Shown: one piece after another, positions 43,907 to 52,356 of the stretch
How the letters are laid out: every line of letters starts with the position of its first letter
Numbering within the stretch: the stretch's first letter is position 1
DNA from: Asanoa sp040676615
GTDB lineage: Bacteria; Actinomycetota; Actinomycetes; Mycobacteriales; Micromonosporaceae
Assembly: GCF_040676615.1 (NCBI RefSeq)
Contig: NZ_JBFAPI010000007.1
Location: 124,001-188,000 of the forward strand
DNA: 64,000 nucleotides
Reading direction: 5' to 3'
Made by a program: the position numbers and the translations under genes
Notes under the pieces: generated by a model
Databases searched by the model: none
Seen by the model: the letters and a program-made list of their open reading frames with translations, nothing else
Told to the model about the DNA's origin: nothing

Positions 43907-44727
43907 TCGCCACGCGTCGCGAGACATGGATTGGGCGGGTCCTGCTCGTCCTGCTGATGGCGATCACCATCGTGCCGTTCATCAGCCTCTTCGTCACCGC
44001 CCTGCACCCGTCGGGCACCTATCCGTCGGGTCTCTCCTGGCCGGAGAGCCCACAGTGGGGCAACTTCGTCGACGCGTTCCGCGCCGCCAACATGGGCAAG
44101 CTGCTGCTGTCCAGCGGCCTGATCGTGCTCGGCGTCGTCCCGGCCTCGCTGCTGTTCGGCACCATGGCCGGCTTCGCCTTCGGCCACCTGCGGATGCCCG
44201 GCCACCGGATCGGTTTCCTGGTCTTCGTGCTGGGCCTGACCCTGCCGTTCGAGGGGATCATCACGCCGCTCTACTACCAGATTCGCGACATGGGCCTGCT
44301 CAACACCCGCTGGGCGATCATCCTGCCGCTCATCGGTCTGTTCATGCCCTTCTCGGTGATCTGGATGCGAGCGCACTTCGTCACCATGCCCGACGACCTG
44401 TCCGAGGCCGCGCGTATCGACGGTGCCGGCACCTGGCAGCTCTTCTGGCGGGTGCACGTGCCGCTGGCCATGCCCGCCCTCTCGTCGCTGGCGATCCTGC
44501 TCTTCCTCTGGACCTGGAACCAGTTCCTGCTGGCCATCGTTCTCGTCGACGACCCCGCGAAGCGGACCATGGCCGGGGCGCTCGGCGCGTTCCAGGGCCA
44601 GTGGGGCACGGACATCCCGCTGCTGTGCGCCGGGGCGCTGCTGATCCTCGTACCCACGCTGACCGTCTTCCTCATCTTCCAGCGCCGCTTCGTCGCGGCG
44701 CTGCTGCAAGGTTCGATCAAGGGCTGA
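43903..44727 (+). CDS. ABC sugar importer permease, MalG-like
   Basis: A 274-residue permease with six helices and EAA loop SEAARIDGAGTWQLFWRVHV. It begins at ATG 43903 inside the stop of the partner permease (ATGA), so the two are made in equal amounts. It ends in LLQGSIKG, a common MalG-type tail. It completes the importer with the gene before it. Confidence 0.93.
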   Translation: MIATRRETWIGRVLLVLLMAITIVPFISLFVTALHPSGTYPSGLSWPESPQWGNFVDAFRAANMGKLLLSSGLIVLGVVPASLLFGTMAGFAFGHLRMPGHRIGFLVFVLGLTLPFEGIITPLYYQIRDMGLLNTRWAIILPLIGLFMPFSVIWMRAHFVTMPDDLSEAARIDGAGTWQLFWRVHVPLAMPALSSLAILLFLWTWNQFLLAIVLVDDPAKRTMAGALGAFQGQWGTDIPLLCAGALLILVPTLTVFLIFQRRFVAALLQGSIKG

Positions 44728-44762
44728 GACATGAACGCACCAAACCGGATCACCGGCGAGCG

Positions 44763-45620
44763 GTGACCCGAGTGATCACCGCGCGCCGCTACACGGACGG
44801 CGAACGCCGTCATTTCCTGCGCTACACCCGCACCCATTCGTGGCCGATGTTGCAGCGCTTCCCGGTCGATGACGACCTGCACGCCGAGCTGCTCGCCCAG
44901 ATGCTGGCCAGCACGCCGGCGACCATCCGCGCACTGCTGTGTTCGCTGCGGGACGAGGCCCGCGCCGCGGCCGCGCAGATGCTGGCCGACGAGCACTACC
45001 GCGAGGCCGTCGCGGCCCTGCCGTTCCGGCCGGAGGACCGGATCGCCGCTGTCGGCGACTCGATCACCGCGGACCGCCTCGGCTGGTTCGAGCTCCTCGC
45101 GGCCTCGATCGACCTGGCCGGCGCGCCGAAGGCGACCCTGATCAATCTGGGGATCAGCGGCAACACGACGGCCGACGTGCTCGAGCGCTTCGACCTGTTG
45201 GAAGCGGTGCGGCCCACCCGGGTGCTGCTGATGCTCGGCACCAACGACGCCCGCGCGCATGGCCGGACCGGCCGCTACCGGATGGCCACGACGCGGGAAA
45301 CCGGACGCAACGTGCGCGCGCTGGTCGACCTCATCACCCGCGACCTCGACGCGGTCGTCACGATCATCACGCCGCCGGCCGTCAACCAGCAGCGCATCGA
45401 TGCCTTCTTCAGCGACGCGCCGCTGCACTGGCAGGCCGCAGCGGTGGCCGAAGTTGCCGGCGTCGTCCACCAGGCGGCACCGGACGCTCTCGACCTGCAC
45501 GACGCCATTCCCGCATACGGCGCCGACGACCTCCTGGAATCGGACGGCGTCCATCCGACACCAGCAGGTCAGCGGCTCATCCTGACCCACATCGTCGATC
45601 ATCTCCGCACCGTCGGGTGA
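44763..45620 (+). CDS. SGNH/GDSL hydrolase, intracellular esterase
   Basis: A 285-residue protein with no signal peptide. Catalytic blocks: AAVGDSITADR (Ser), NLGISGNTT (Gly), MLGTNDARAHG (Asn) and ESDGVHPTPAG with the Asp and His of the triad. About 95 residues of helices precede the domain. Such enzymes often remove acetyl groups from sugars. Start taken as GTG 44763, which overlaps the stop of an 11-codon open frame at 44731-44766; GTG 44772 is a second choice. It is 35 bases after the permease and probably the last gene of the unit. Confidence 0.88.
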   Translation: MTRVITARRYTDGERRHFLRYTRTHSWPMLQRFPVDDDLHAELLAQMLASTPATIRALLCSLRDEARAAAAQMLADEHYREAVAALPFRPEDRIAAVGDSITADRLGWFELLAASIDLAGAPKATLINLGISGNTTADVLERFDLLEAVRPTRVLLMLGTNDARAHGRTGRYRMATTRETGRNVRALVDLITRDLDAVVTIITPPAVNQQRIDAFFSDAPLHWQAAAVAEVAGVVHQAAPDALDLHDAIPAYGADDLLESDGVHPTPAGQRLILTHIVDHLRTVG

Positions 45621-45666
45621 TCCCCGAGGCAATTGACGGGTTGCGATCAAGCGCCGATTGTCGCAA

Positions 45667-45696
45667 GCTACCACCGTAGACAGTTACGGTGGTAGC
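45667..45696. promoter_or_regulatory. 30-bp perfect inverted repeat before the MFS gene
   Basis: GCTACCACCGTA (45667-45678) and TACGGTGGTAGC (45685-45696) around GACAGT. It ends 21 bases before the MFS ATG. Size and symmetry match TetR/MarR-type operators; it could also be a hairpin that ends the previous operon. It does not match the operator at 47677-47709. Confidence 0.6.
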
Positions 45697-45717
45697 AGCG
45701 CGGACAGGGGAGGCGCT

Positions 45718-46992
45718 ATGAGTCCTGAGTCGACATCGGTGCGGCCGGAGCGTCGGGCGGTGGTGGGCCTCGTGGCGTTGGCCCTGGCCGCCTTCTCGTT
45801 CGTGACGACGGAGATCCTGCCGATCGGGTTGCTCCCCCTGCTGGCGCGGGCGATGGGCCGGTCGGAGTCGGTGATCGGCCTGCTGGTCACCGGCTACGCC
45901 GTGATCGTGCTCGTGGCGTCGGTTCCGCTCGCGCGGCGTACCCAGCGGATGCCTCGGCGCCAGGTGCTGGTCGGCACGCTGGTCGTCTTCGTCGTGGCCA
46001 CGCTGCTGTCCGCCATGGCGACCAGCTTCCTGATGTTGTTGGCGGCGCGGCTGGTGACCGCGTTGGCGCAGTCGTTGTTCTGGTCGGTGGTGGCCTCGAC
46101 CGCCGCCGGCTTGTTCCCACCCGCGATGCGGGGCCGCGCGATCGCGCGCTTCGCGATAGGTAGCGCACTGGCGCCGGTGCTGGGTGTCCCGTTCGTCGTC
46201 TGGTTGGGCCAGGCGACCAGTTGGCGGGTCCCGTTCCTGGTGATGGCGGGCGCGGGGACAGTGGCCGGCCTGGCCGTGCTGGCCACATTGCCGCGCGATC
46301 GGGCCCGGACCGCCGCCGCCTCCGTCGGCCTCGCCCCCGACCGGGGCGCCTACCTGACTCTGCTGATCGTGACCGGTCTGGCGGTCACCGGTGTGATGGG
46401 AACGTTCACCTACATCACCCCGTTCCTCACGGAGGTCGGCGGGTTCGCGCCGGCCACGCTCGGGCCGTTGTTGCTCGTCTCGGGCGTCGCGGGGATCGTC
46501 GGCACCTGGTCGATCGGCGCGCTCCTCGATCGCAGCCCACGCCACGCGCTGGTAGCGCCCCTGCTCGTAGCCACCGCCGCACTGGCTGGTCTCACCGTCT
46601 TCGGCGCGACGCCGTGGGGCGCCATCGCCGGGCTCGCCGCCCTCGGCCTGGGTTTCAACGCGTTCGCTCCGGCCGTGCAGAGCCGCACCCTGCACGTCGC
46701 GCCAGGAGATGTCGACGTCGCATCCGCCGGCAGCAGCGCGGTCTTCAACGCGGGCATCGCGGCCGGGTCCCTGGTGGGCGGGTTCGTGCTGAGTGGGCCC
46801 GGGCCCGGCGCGGTGCCCGTGCTCGGTCTGGTGGCCGCCGCGGCGGCACTGGCCTTCGCCGGCCACGACCTTCGGAGATCCGCGGCCGGGCCGCGCGTCG
46901 GCACGGCGAACGACCGCTGTCAGGGCCGGGTGTCGCGGCCGGTCCGTGCGGCGATGCCAGCGATCAGGCAGTCGAGCCCGAACTCGAACTGA
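45718..46992 (+). CDS. MFS efflux transporter, DHA1-like
   Basis: A 424-residue transporter with twelve predicted helices. FVTTEILPIGLLPLLARAMG is the start typical of the AraJ/YdhP-type DHA1 exporters, GYAVIVLVASVPLARRTQRM carries the loop 2-3 motif in reduced form, and VMGTFTYITPFLTEVGG opens the second half. AGGGGAGG lies six bases before ATG 45718. The last about 35 residues overlap the 3' end of the convergent TetR gene by 73 bases and look unlike the family, so the original stop may have been lost. Confidence 0.88.
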   Translation: MSPESTSVRPERRAVVGLVALALAAFSFVTTEILPIGLLPLLARAMGRSESVIGLLVTGYAVIVLVASVPLARRTQRMPRRQVLVGTLVVFVVATLLSAMATSFLMLLAARLVTALAQSLFWSVVASTAAGLFPPAMRGRAIARFAIGSALAPVLGVPFVVWLGQATSWRVPFLVMAGAGTVAGLAVLATLPRDRARTAAASVGLAPDRGAYLTLLIVTGLAVTGVMGTFTYITPFLTEVGGFAPATLGPLLLVSGVAGIVGTWSIGALLDRSPRHALVAPLLVATAALAGLTVFGATPWGAIAGLAALGLGFNAFAPAVQSRTLHVAPGDVDVASAGSSAVFNAGIAAGSLVGGFVLSGPGPGAVPVLGLVAAAAALAFAGHDLRRSAAGPRVGTANDRCQGRVSRPVRAAMPAIRQSSPNSN

Positions 46993-47651
46993 TCGTCGGG
47001 GTCTTCGTCGTCATGATCCTGGGTGATCAGTTGAGCGAGCGACGGAAAGCGGCCGGTCGCCATCATGTCGCGCATGTAGGGCGCGACCGTCTCCTGCCAT
47101 GCCGGCCCGCCGGCACCGGCCTGGTCGCGGGGCTCGCTGTCGGCCAGCTCGGCGGCGACCACACCGATGACGAACGAGGTCACGGTGCCGAGCAGGCGCG
47201 AGGCCTCGGGCAGCTCCAGCCCGGCGCCCCGGACGGCGGAAAGCGACGAGTCGAGGTAGGCCAGGGCGTTGGGTCCGATCGGCGGCCGGGTGATCGCCAA
47301 CGTGGTGAACCACGGGTGCTCGAGCATGACGAGGCGGGTGCGTCGGGCGATCGCGCGCACGTTCTCCGCCCACCGCGAGCTGGCGGCTTCGGGCGGCACC
47401 ATCGCCGCGTAGACCTCGTCGACCATGAGATCCGCCAGTTCGTCCTTGTCCTGGACATGGCGGTACAGCGACATGGTGCCGGCGTCGAGCTCAGCCGCGA
47501 GGCGGCGCATGGATATCGCGGCGAACCCGTGCGCGTCGGCCAGCGCGATCGCCGCCCGCACGATGCGGTCTCGGCTCAGCGCTGTCCTGTCTCGCCGGGT
47601 GGGCGCCGGGCGGGTCCAGACCAGACCGGCCTGCCGGGGCGGTGGGGGCAC
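46920..47651 (-). CDS. TetR-family repressor
   Basis: A 243-residue repressor. HTH at about residues 24-70 (LSRDRIVRAAIALADAHG, then SMRRLAAELDAGTMSLYRHV), then a TetR_C_1-type ligand domain (RLVMLEHPWFTTLAI, PNALAYLDSSLSAVRG). The start is GTG 47651, because AGGAGGT sits five bases upstream; an in-frame ATG at 47684 would lie inside the operator. It is divergent from the DrrAB-like transporter, which it most likely represses until a drug binds. Confidence 0.92.
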   Translation of the reverse strand: MPPPPRQAGLVWTRPAPTRRDRTALSRDRIVRAAIALADAHGFAAISMRRLAAELDAGTMSLYRHVQDKDELADLMVDEVYAAMVPPEAASSRWAENVRAIARRTRLVMLEHPWFTTLAITRPPIGPNALAYLDSSLSAVRGAGLELPEASRLLGTVTSFVIGVVAAELADSEPRDQAGAGGPAWQETVAPYMRDMMATGRFPSLAQLITQDHDDEDPDDQFEFGLDCLIAGIAARTGRDTRP

Positions 47652-47676
47652 CAGGACCTCCTGCGAAAGAGTGCTT

Positions 47677-47709
47677 GCGTACATCGTACGCCTTGGGTAC
47701 GTTGTACGC
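47677..47709. promoter_or_regulatory. TetR operator candidate, double palindrome
   Basis: GCGTACATCGTAC (47677-47689) and GTACGTTGTACGC (47697-47709) are reverse complements at 12 of 13 positions, and each half is itself nearly symmetric. It lies in the 80-base gap between the TetR start and the transporter start, fitting two TetR dimers or one wide site. Confidence 0.65.
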
Positions 47710-47731
47710 GACGCGGTGATGGGAGCGCTCG

Positions 47732-48691
47732 ATGATCGATGTCGCGGTTGACGTGCGTGGCCTGTGCAAGCAGTTTGGGCCGGTCCGAGCGCTCGACGAG
47801 GTCGACATGCGGGTGCCGGCGGGCAGCGTCGGCGCCGTCCTCGGTCCGAACGGTGCCGGCAAGACCACGCTGGTCAAAATCCTGACCACCGTGCTGAAGG
47901 CCGATTCGGGCACCGCCCGCGTCGCCGGGCATGACGTCGCGCGTGCCGCGGAGCAGGTGCGTTACCGCATCGGTGTCGCGGGCCAGCAGGTCGCGCTCGA
48001 CGGTCTCCTGACGGGCCGCGAGAACCTGGTGATGATCGGGCGTCTGCATCACCTGCCGGCCGCCCTGGCTCGCCGCCGAGCCGACGACCTGCTGGAGCGA
48101 TTCCGCCTAACCCGGGTCGGCGACCGGCTGACCAGGACCTACTCGGGCGGCACCCGGCGGCGCCTGGATCTCGCCGCCGGCCTGCTCGTCGCGCCGATGG
48201 TGCTGTTCCTCGACGAACCGACCACGGGACTGGACCCGGGCAGCCGCAACGCCCTCTGGGACGTCATCGCGGCGCTGGTTTCCAACGGCACCGCCATCCT
48301 GCTGACCACCCAATACATGGCCGAGGCGGAGCGGCTCGCGGATCGGATCACCGTCATCGACGGAGCCAGGGTCATCGCCGAGGGGACGCCGGCGGAACTG
48401 AAGGACAGCCACGGCGGCACGCGGCTGACGGTCGTGGTGCGCGACGCCGGCGAGGTCGCGGAAGCCCGCCGGATCCTCCGGCGCGTCGGTGCCGGCGACG
48501 CCCGGCTCAGCGGCGATCCCCGGCGGATCACCGCCGCGGCCGGCGGATCCCCGACCGGTCTGCTGGCGCTGGCCGCCCGCGAGCTGGAATCGGCCGGAGT
48601 GGCACTGGAGGAGATCGCTCTGCGGAGCCCGACGCTCGACGAGGTCTTTCTCGCGCTCACCGCCCGCGACAGGACGGTGCCGCCGTGCTGA
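47732..48691 (+). CDS. DrrA-like ABC exporter ATPase
   Basis: A 319-residue ATPase: Walker A GPNGAGKTTLVK, Q-loop VAGQQVALDGLLTG, signature YSGGTRRRLDLAAGL, Walker B MVLFLDEPTTGLDP and H-loop LLTTQYMAEAE. The C-terminal extension (EVAEARRILRRVG, SPTLDEVFLALT) is that of the daunorubicin-resistance DrrA group. It starts at ATG 47732 after GGGAG. It overlaps the permease start by seven bases and is controlled by the divergent TetR gene, judging by the operator. Confidence 0.93.
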   Translation: MIDVAVDVRGLCKQFGPVRALDEVDMRVPAGSVGAVLGPNGAGKTTLVKILTTVLKADSGTARVAGHDVARAAEQVRYRIGVAGQQVALDGLLTGRENLVMIGRLHHLPAALARRRADDLLERFRLTRVGDRLTRTYSGGTRRRLDLAAGLLVAPMVLFLDEPTTGLDPGSRNALWDVIAALVSNGTAILLTTQYMAEAERLADRITVIDGARVIAEGTPAELKDSHGGTRLTVVVRDAGEVAEARRILRRVGAGDARLSGDPRRITAAAGGSPTGLLALAARELESAGVALEEIALRSPTLDEVFLALTARDRTVPPC

Positions 48692-49539
48692 CGGCTACTC
48701 CACTGTCGACGGACTACCTCCGGCCGAGCCCGCCGGACGGGCGCCTGGATCGCATGGGCTGGGCGGTTCGCGACAGCGCGACGGTCGCCGGGCGCGAGTT
48801 GCTCCACATTCGACGGTTGCCGGAGAAGCTGCTCGACGTCGTCATCCAACCCGTCATCCTGGTGCTGTTGTTCTCCTACGTGTTCGGCAGCGCGATCGTG
48901 TTGCCGGGTGGGGGAGACTATCGGGAGTTTCTCATGCCCGGCATTTTCGTGCAGAGCGTCTTCTTCGTCGGCGCCGGCACGGCGGCGGCCGTGTCGCTGG
49001 ACATGACCGAGGGCGTCATCGAGCGGTTCCGTGCGCTGCCGATGGCTCGGTCGGCACTGGTCGCCGGACGTACCTTGGCCGACCTGCTCGGCGTCGCGCT
49101 CAGCTTGGCGATCATGGCAGGTTGTGGGCTGGCCGTGGGTTGGCGGACCCATCGCGGGCCGGCCGCCGCGATCGCCGCGTTCGGGTTGCTGCTGCTGGTC
49201 GGGTACGCGACCAGCTGGCTGGCAACCTGGGTCGGGCTGCTGGCTCGAACCCCCGAGGCGGCGACCGCGGTGAGCATGGGTGTGGTGATTCCGCTGACCT
49301 TCGTCGCGAACACCTTCGTGCCGACCGCCGGGATGCCGACCTGGCTGCGCACCGTCGCGGACTGGAACCCGATCAGCGCGGCGGTCGAGGCCTGTCGATA
49401 CCTGTTCGGCGACCCCGTCGTGCGGGCCGACGGCGCCGCTGCCGGGTGGCCGCTGAGCCACCCGGTCGCCGCGACCCTGTGCTGGACGACATTGTTGATC
49501 GCCGTCGCGGCACCGATGGCCGTGCGGCGCTACCGCTGA
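48685..49539 (+). CDS. DrrB-like ABC-2 exporter permease
   Basis: A 284-residue ABC-2 type permease with six helices: LLDVVIQPVILVLLFSYVFG, YREFLMPGIFVQSVFFVG, then TEGVIERFRALPMARSALVAGR, the usual loop of drug exporters, and LTFVANTFVPTAGMPTWLRT near the end. Start GTG 48685 overlaps the ATPase stop. It pairs with DrrA-like protein to pump out a small hydrophobic compound. Confidence 0.92.
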   Translation: MLTATPLSTDYLRPSPPDGRLDRMGWAVRDSATVAGRELLHIRRLPEKLLDVVIQPVILVLLFSYVFGSAIVLPGGGDYREFLMPGIFVQSVFFVGAGTAAAVSLDMTEGVIERFRALPMARSALVAGRTLADLLGVALSLAIMAGCGLAVGWRTHRGPAAAIAAFGLLLLVGYATSWLATWVGLLARTPEAATAVSMGVVIPLTFVANTFVPTAGMPTWLRTVADWNPISAAVEACRYLFGDPVVRADGAAAGWPLSHPVAATLCWTTLLIAVAAPMAVRRYR

Positions 49540-49562
49540 GCCGCGAAATGGGGGATTCAACC

Positions 49563-49853
49563 GTGACAGTGCCCAGACCTGAGCAGGCACGGACGGCAGC
49601 CGAGTTCATCGACATGCTCCGAGCGCTCAAGGAGTGGTCGGGGCTGTCCTACCGGGACCTCGAACGGCAGGCCCGCAGCGCCGGCGACCGCCTGCCGCCG
49701 AGCACCGTGGCCACCATGCTCAGCCGCACGTCGCTACCGCGGCTGAACCTGCTTGGCGCGTTCGTGAAGGCCTGCGGCGGCAACCGCGACGAGGTGGTCA
49801 GCTGGATCGAGGCACGCCGCAAGCTCGCCCAGCGCAACACCGCGGGGTGTTAG
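49563..49853 (+). CDS. Small helix-turn-helix protein
   Basis: A 96-residue protein of one XRE-like HTH: FIDMLRALKEWSGLSYRDLE, then LPPSTVATMLSRTSLPRLNL and FVKACGGNRDEVVSWIEARR. This domain usually sits at the front of larger actinobacterial signalling proteins; here it stands alone. GTG 49563 has GGGGGA seven bases upstream; ATG 49548 is possible. It lies 23 bases after the permease and overlaps the kinase start, so it belongs to the same operon and may regulate it. Confidence 0.8.
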   Translation: MTVPRPEQARTAAEFIDMLRALKEWSGLSYRDLERQARSAGDRLPPSTVATMLSRTSLPRLNLLGAFVKACGGNRDEVVSWIEARRKLAQRNTAGC

Positions 49854-51115
49854 CCACGGTCGCGGGCGCGGCGGAATCGGCCCGCGTGCGTGCGTGGAAG
49901 GAACTGGCCTACGTGTTGACCACGGCGCCCTTGGCGGCACTCGGCCTCGCCTGGGTCCTGGCCGGCGCGGTGGCATGCGCGGCGCTGGCGGTCACCGCCC
50001 TGGGTGTTCCCGTGCTGGCGACGATGGTGCCCGCCACGCGCGGACTGGCCACGGTCCGCCTGGCTCTGGCCCGTGGCCTACTCGGTGAGGTCGTCCCCCC
50101 GCCACCGGCGTTCCGGCCGGGCGTGGGACTGTTCGCCCGGTTGCGGTCGGGACTGCGGGACGGCGCCGGCTGGCGGGCCGTCCTGTTCCAGATCGTTGCC
50201 CTGCCGTTGGCGCTTTTCGAGCTCTCGGTGGTGGCCTTCACGTGGGCCTGGGGCTTCGTGGCGTTGACCGCACCCGTTCAGCGCGCGCTGGACCTCAACC
50301 AGAGCACGGTCGGCGGCCGGCACGGGCTGGTGGTCGCTGGAGTCATGGTCGACTCGTGGGCGGGTGCCGCGCTGCTCGCGGTGGGCGGAGCGGTGCTGTT
50401 GGCGGTGGCACCGTGGGCCCTGCGCGTGGTGTTGGTGGTCGATCGTCTCCTGGTGCGTGGCCTGCTCGGCCGCGACGACCGTAGCGCTCGCATCGCCGCG
50501 CTGGAGCGCAGCCGGGCCGCCGCGGTCGAGGACGCGTCGGCGACGCTGCGCCGGATCGAACGCGATCTGCACGACGGGGTCCAGGCCCGGCTCGTCGCGT
50601 TGACAATGAATCTGGCCATGCTGGGTGACCTGATTGGCGCCGGACCGGGCCGGACCCGCGAACTCCTGGAGTCTGCCCGGGCGACGGCGCGCGACGCCAT
50701 CCGGGATCTGCGCGAGGTCATCCACGACATCCATCCGCCGATCCTCGACAGCGGCCTCGATGCCGCCGTCGCCACTTTGGCGGCCCGCAGCCCGGTGCCG
50801 GTCACCTGCGATGTCCGGATCGGCGGGCGACCCGCCCCGGCGATCGAGACGATCGCGTACTTCTGCGTGGCCGAGCTGCTGACCAACGTCGCCAAGCACA
50901 GCGACGCCACCGCCGCCACCGTGGCGATATCGGATGTCGACGACGTGTTGCGCCTCGTGGTCTCCGACGACGGGCGGGGTGGGGTCGACGAGGGCGGTGG
51001 CAGCGGGTTGCGCGGCCTGGCGAACCGGGTCGCTACTGTGGACGGCGCGTTGACCGTCACCAGCCCACCGGGAGGCCCCACGATGGTGAGTGTCGCCCTG
51101 CCGGTGCGGCCGTGA
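49847..51115 (+). CDS. Sensor histidine kinase with multi-helix membrane domain
   Basis: A 422-residue membrane kinase. The first 210 residues form the actinobacterial putative sensor domain of four or more helices (PLAALGLAWVLAGAVACAAL, FELSVVAFTWAWGFVAL, ALLAVGGAVLLAVAPWALR). Then IERDLHDGVQARLVALTMNL carries the phospho-His, CVAELLTNVAKHSDA the N-box, VSDDGRGGVD and GSGLRGLANRVATVDG the G-boxes. GTG 49847 overlaps the stop of the HTH gene. Together with the transporter it resembles a bacitracin-type detection module, though family and transporter differ. Confidence 0.9.
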   Translation: MLATVAGAAESARVRAWKELAYVLTTAPLAALGLAWVLAGAVACAALAVTALGVPVLATMVPATRGLATVRLALARGLLGEVVPPPPAFRPGVGLFARLRSGLRDGAGWRAVLFQIVALPLALFELSVVAFTWAWGFVALTAPVQRALDLNQSTVGGRHGLVVAGVMVDSWAGAALLAVGGAVLLAVAPWALRVVLVVDRLLVRGLLGRDDRSARIAALERSRAAAVEDASATLRRIERDLHDGVQARLVALTMNLAMLGDLIGAGPGRTRELLESARATARDAIRDLREVIHDIHPPILDSGLDAAVATLAARSPVPVTCDVRIGGRPAPAIETIAYFCVAELLTNVAKHSDATAATVAISDVDDVLRLVVSDDGRGGVDEGGGSGLRGLANRVATVDGALTVTSPPGGPTMVSVALPVRP

Positions 51116-51122
51116 GGCACAG

Positions 51123-51767
51123 ATGCGGGTCCTGATCGCCGAAGACCTCGCCATCCTGCGTGACGGCTTGGCGCAGCTGCTGACGATGCGGGGGCACGAG
51201 GTCACCGTCGTGGGCGACGTCGCCGCCGTGCCGGCCCGCGTCGACGCCTGGGCTCCCGATGTCGCCGTGCTCGATATCCGGATGCCACCGACCCACACCG
51301 ACGAAGGGCTCCGGGCGGCGGTGGCTCTTCGCCACGCCCACCCCGCCCTCGGTGTCCTGTTGTTCTCGCAGTACGTCGAGCGGCGTTTCGTCAGCGATCT
51401 GCTCTCCGGCGGAGCGGCCGGGATCGGGTACCTGCTCAAGGAACGGGTCGGCGACGTCGACGAGTTCGTCGACGCCATGGCGCGGGTCGCGGCCGGCGGG
51501 ACGGCTCTGGATCCGGAGGTGGTCAACCAGCTCTTCGGGTCCAGCCGGCGGGACGACGACCTTTCGCGCCTCACGCGGCGGGAACGTGAGGTGCTCTCCC
51601 TCATGGCCGAGGGCCGCTCCAACGCGGCCATCGCGAGAACCTTCGTGGTGACCGAGCGCGCGGTCGAGAAGCACGTGGCCAACATCTTCAGCAAGCTGGG
51701 CCTACCGGCGTCCGGGTCCGACCACCGGCGCGTGCTCGCCGTGCTGCGCTACCTCGAGGGCCGCTGA
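51123..51767 (+). CDS. NarL/LuxR-type response regulator
   Basis: A 214-residue regulator. Receiver: VLIAEDLAILRDG gives the acidic pair, DVAVLDIRMPP the phospho-Asp, YLLKERVGD the Lys. DNA-binding: LTRREREVLSLMAEGRSNAAIA and VEKHVANIFSKLGLP. It begins seven bases after the kinase stop and ends the five-gene unit that starts at the DrrA-like gene. Confidence 0.93.
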   Translation: MRVLIAEDLAILRDGLAQLLTMRGHEVTVVGDVAAVPARVDAWAPDVAVLDIRMPPTHTDEGLRAAVALRHAHPALGVLLFSQYVERRFVSDLLSGGAAGIGYLLKERVGDVDEFVDAMARVAAGGTALDPEVVNQLFGSSRRDDDLSRLTRREREVLSLMAEGRSNAAIARTFVVTERAVEKHVANIFSKLGLPASGSDHRRVLAVLRYLEGR

Positions 51768-51773
51768 CCGGCG

Positions 51774-52313
51774 TCACAGCTGCCGGGTCCACGCCACGAA
51801 CAGCAGCACCATGGCCAGGACGGCGAGCGCGACGGTCGGGAACAGCCAGCGCGGCGCGCGGACGCCGTCCAGCGACGCGGTGAGCCGCTGGTGCAGCGCG
51901 GCGATGCCGGCGAGCGCCGCCAGGCCCGCCAATGCCTCGGGCGTGCCGATCAGGAAGTGGGCGAGCCACGCGCCGGCGCGGCTCGGCCCACCCCACGAAT
52001 GGTCGTACGGGCCGCGGTCGACGAACCCGTAGAGGACGCCGCGGAGCACCCAGAGCACCTGAACACCCAGCGGCACCACGGCGATGAGGCCGAGGACGAA
52101 GCTCGCCACCGCGTGCCCGAGCACCAGGACCGTTCGCGGCCGGCGCGGTGGCACGGGCGGACGGCCGAGCCACCGCACGCGAAGGGCGCGCCACCAGGCG
52201 AGTGCCGCGCCCTGGCGGCCGAGGAGGACGGCGACCAACGCCGCGACGGACAGGGGAAGCAGGACGGCGCAGTAAACCAGGCTGCGGGCTGCGATGGTCA
52301 TCAATCGAGTCAC
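51774..52313 (-). CDS. Membrane protein of unknown function
   Basis: A 179-residue protein with four hydrophobic stretches: SLVYCAVLLPLSVAALVAVL, VASFVLGLIAVVPLGVQVLW, AGLAALAGIAALHQ and LFPTVALAVLAMVLLFVAW. A conserved-looking loop YGFVDRGPYDHSWGGPSRAG sits on the outside; it resembles loops seen in sensor-like domains of nearby-type kinases, which makes a sensing or immunity role conceivable. GTG 52313 is the first start; ATG 52301 is possible. It converges with the response regulator gene. Confidence 0.7.
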   Translation of the reverse strand: MTRLMTIAARSLVYCAVLLPLSVAALVAVLLGRQGAALAWWRALRVRWLGRPPVPPRRPRTVLVLGHAVASFVLGLIAVVPLGVQVLWVLRGVLYGFVDRGPYDHSWGGPSRAGAWLAHFLIGTPEALAGLAALAGIAALHQRLTASLDGVRAPRWLFPTVALAVLAMVLLFVAWTRQL

Positions 52314-52356
52314 ATGTCCATGCTTCTTGCCCGCCGCGGACCGGGCGATGGTGCTG

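Noticed and set aside
47652..47684. Longer start (ATG 47684) for the TetR protein
   Set aside because: It would lie inside the operator and lacks a ribosome site; GTG 47651 has AGGAGGT.
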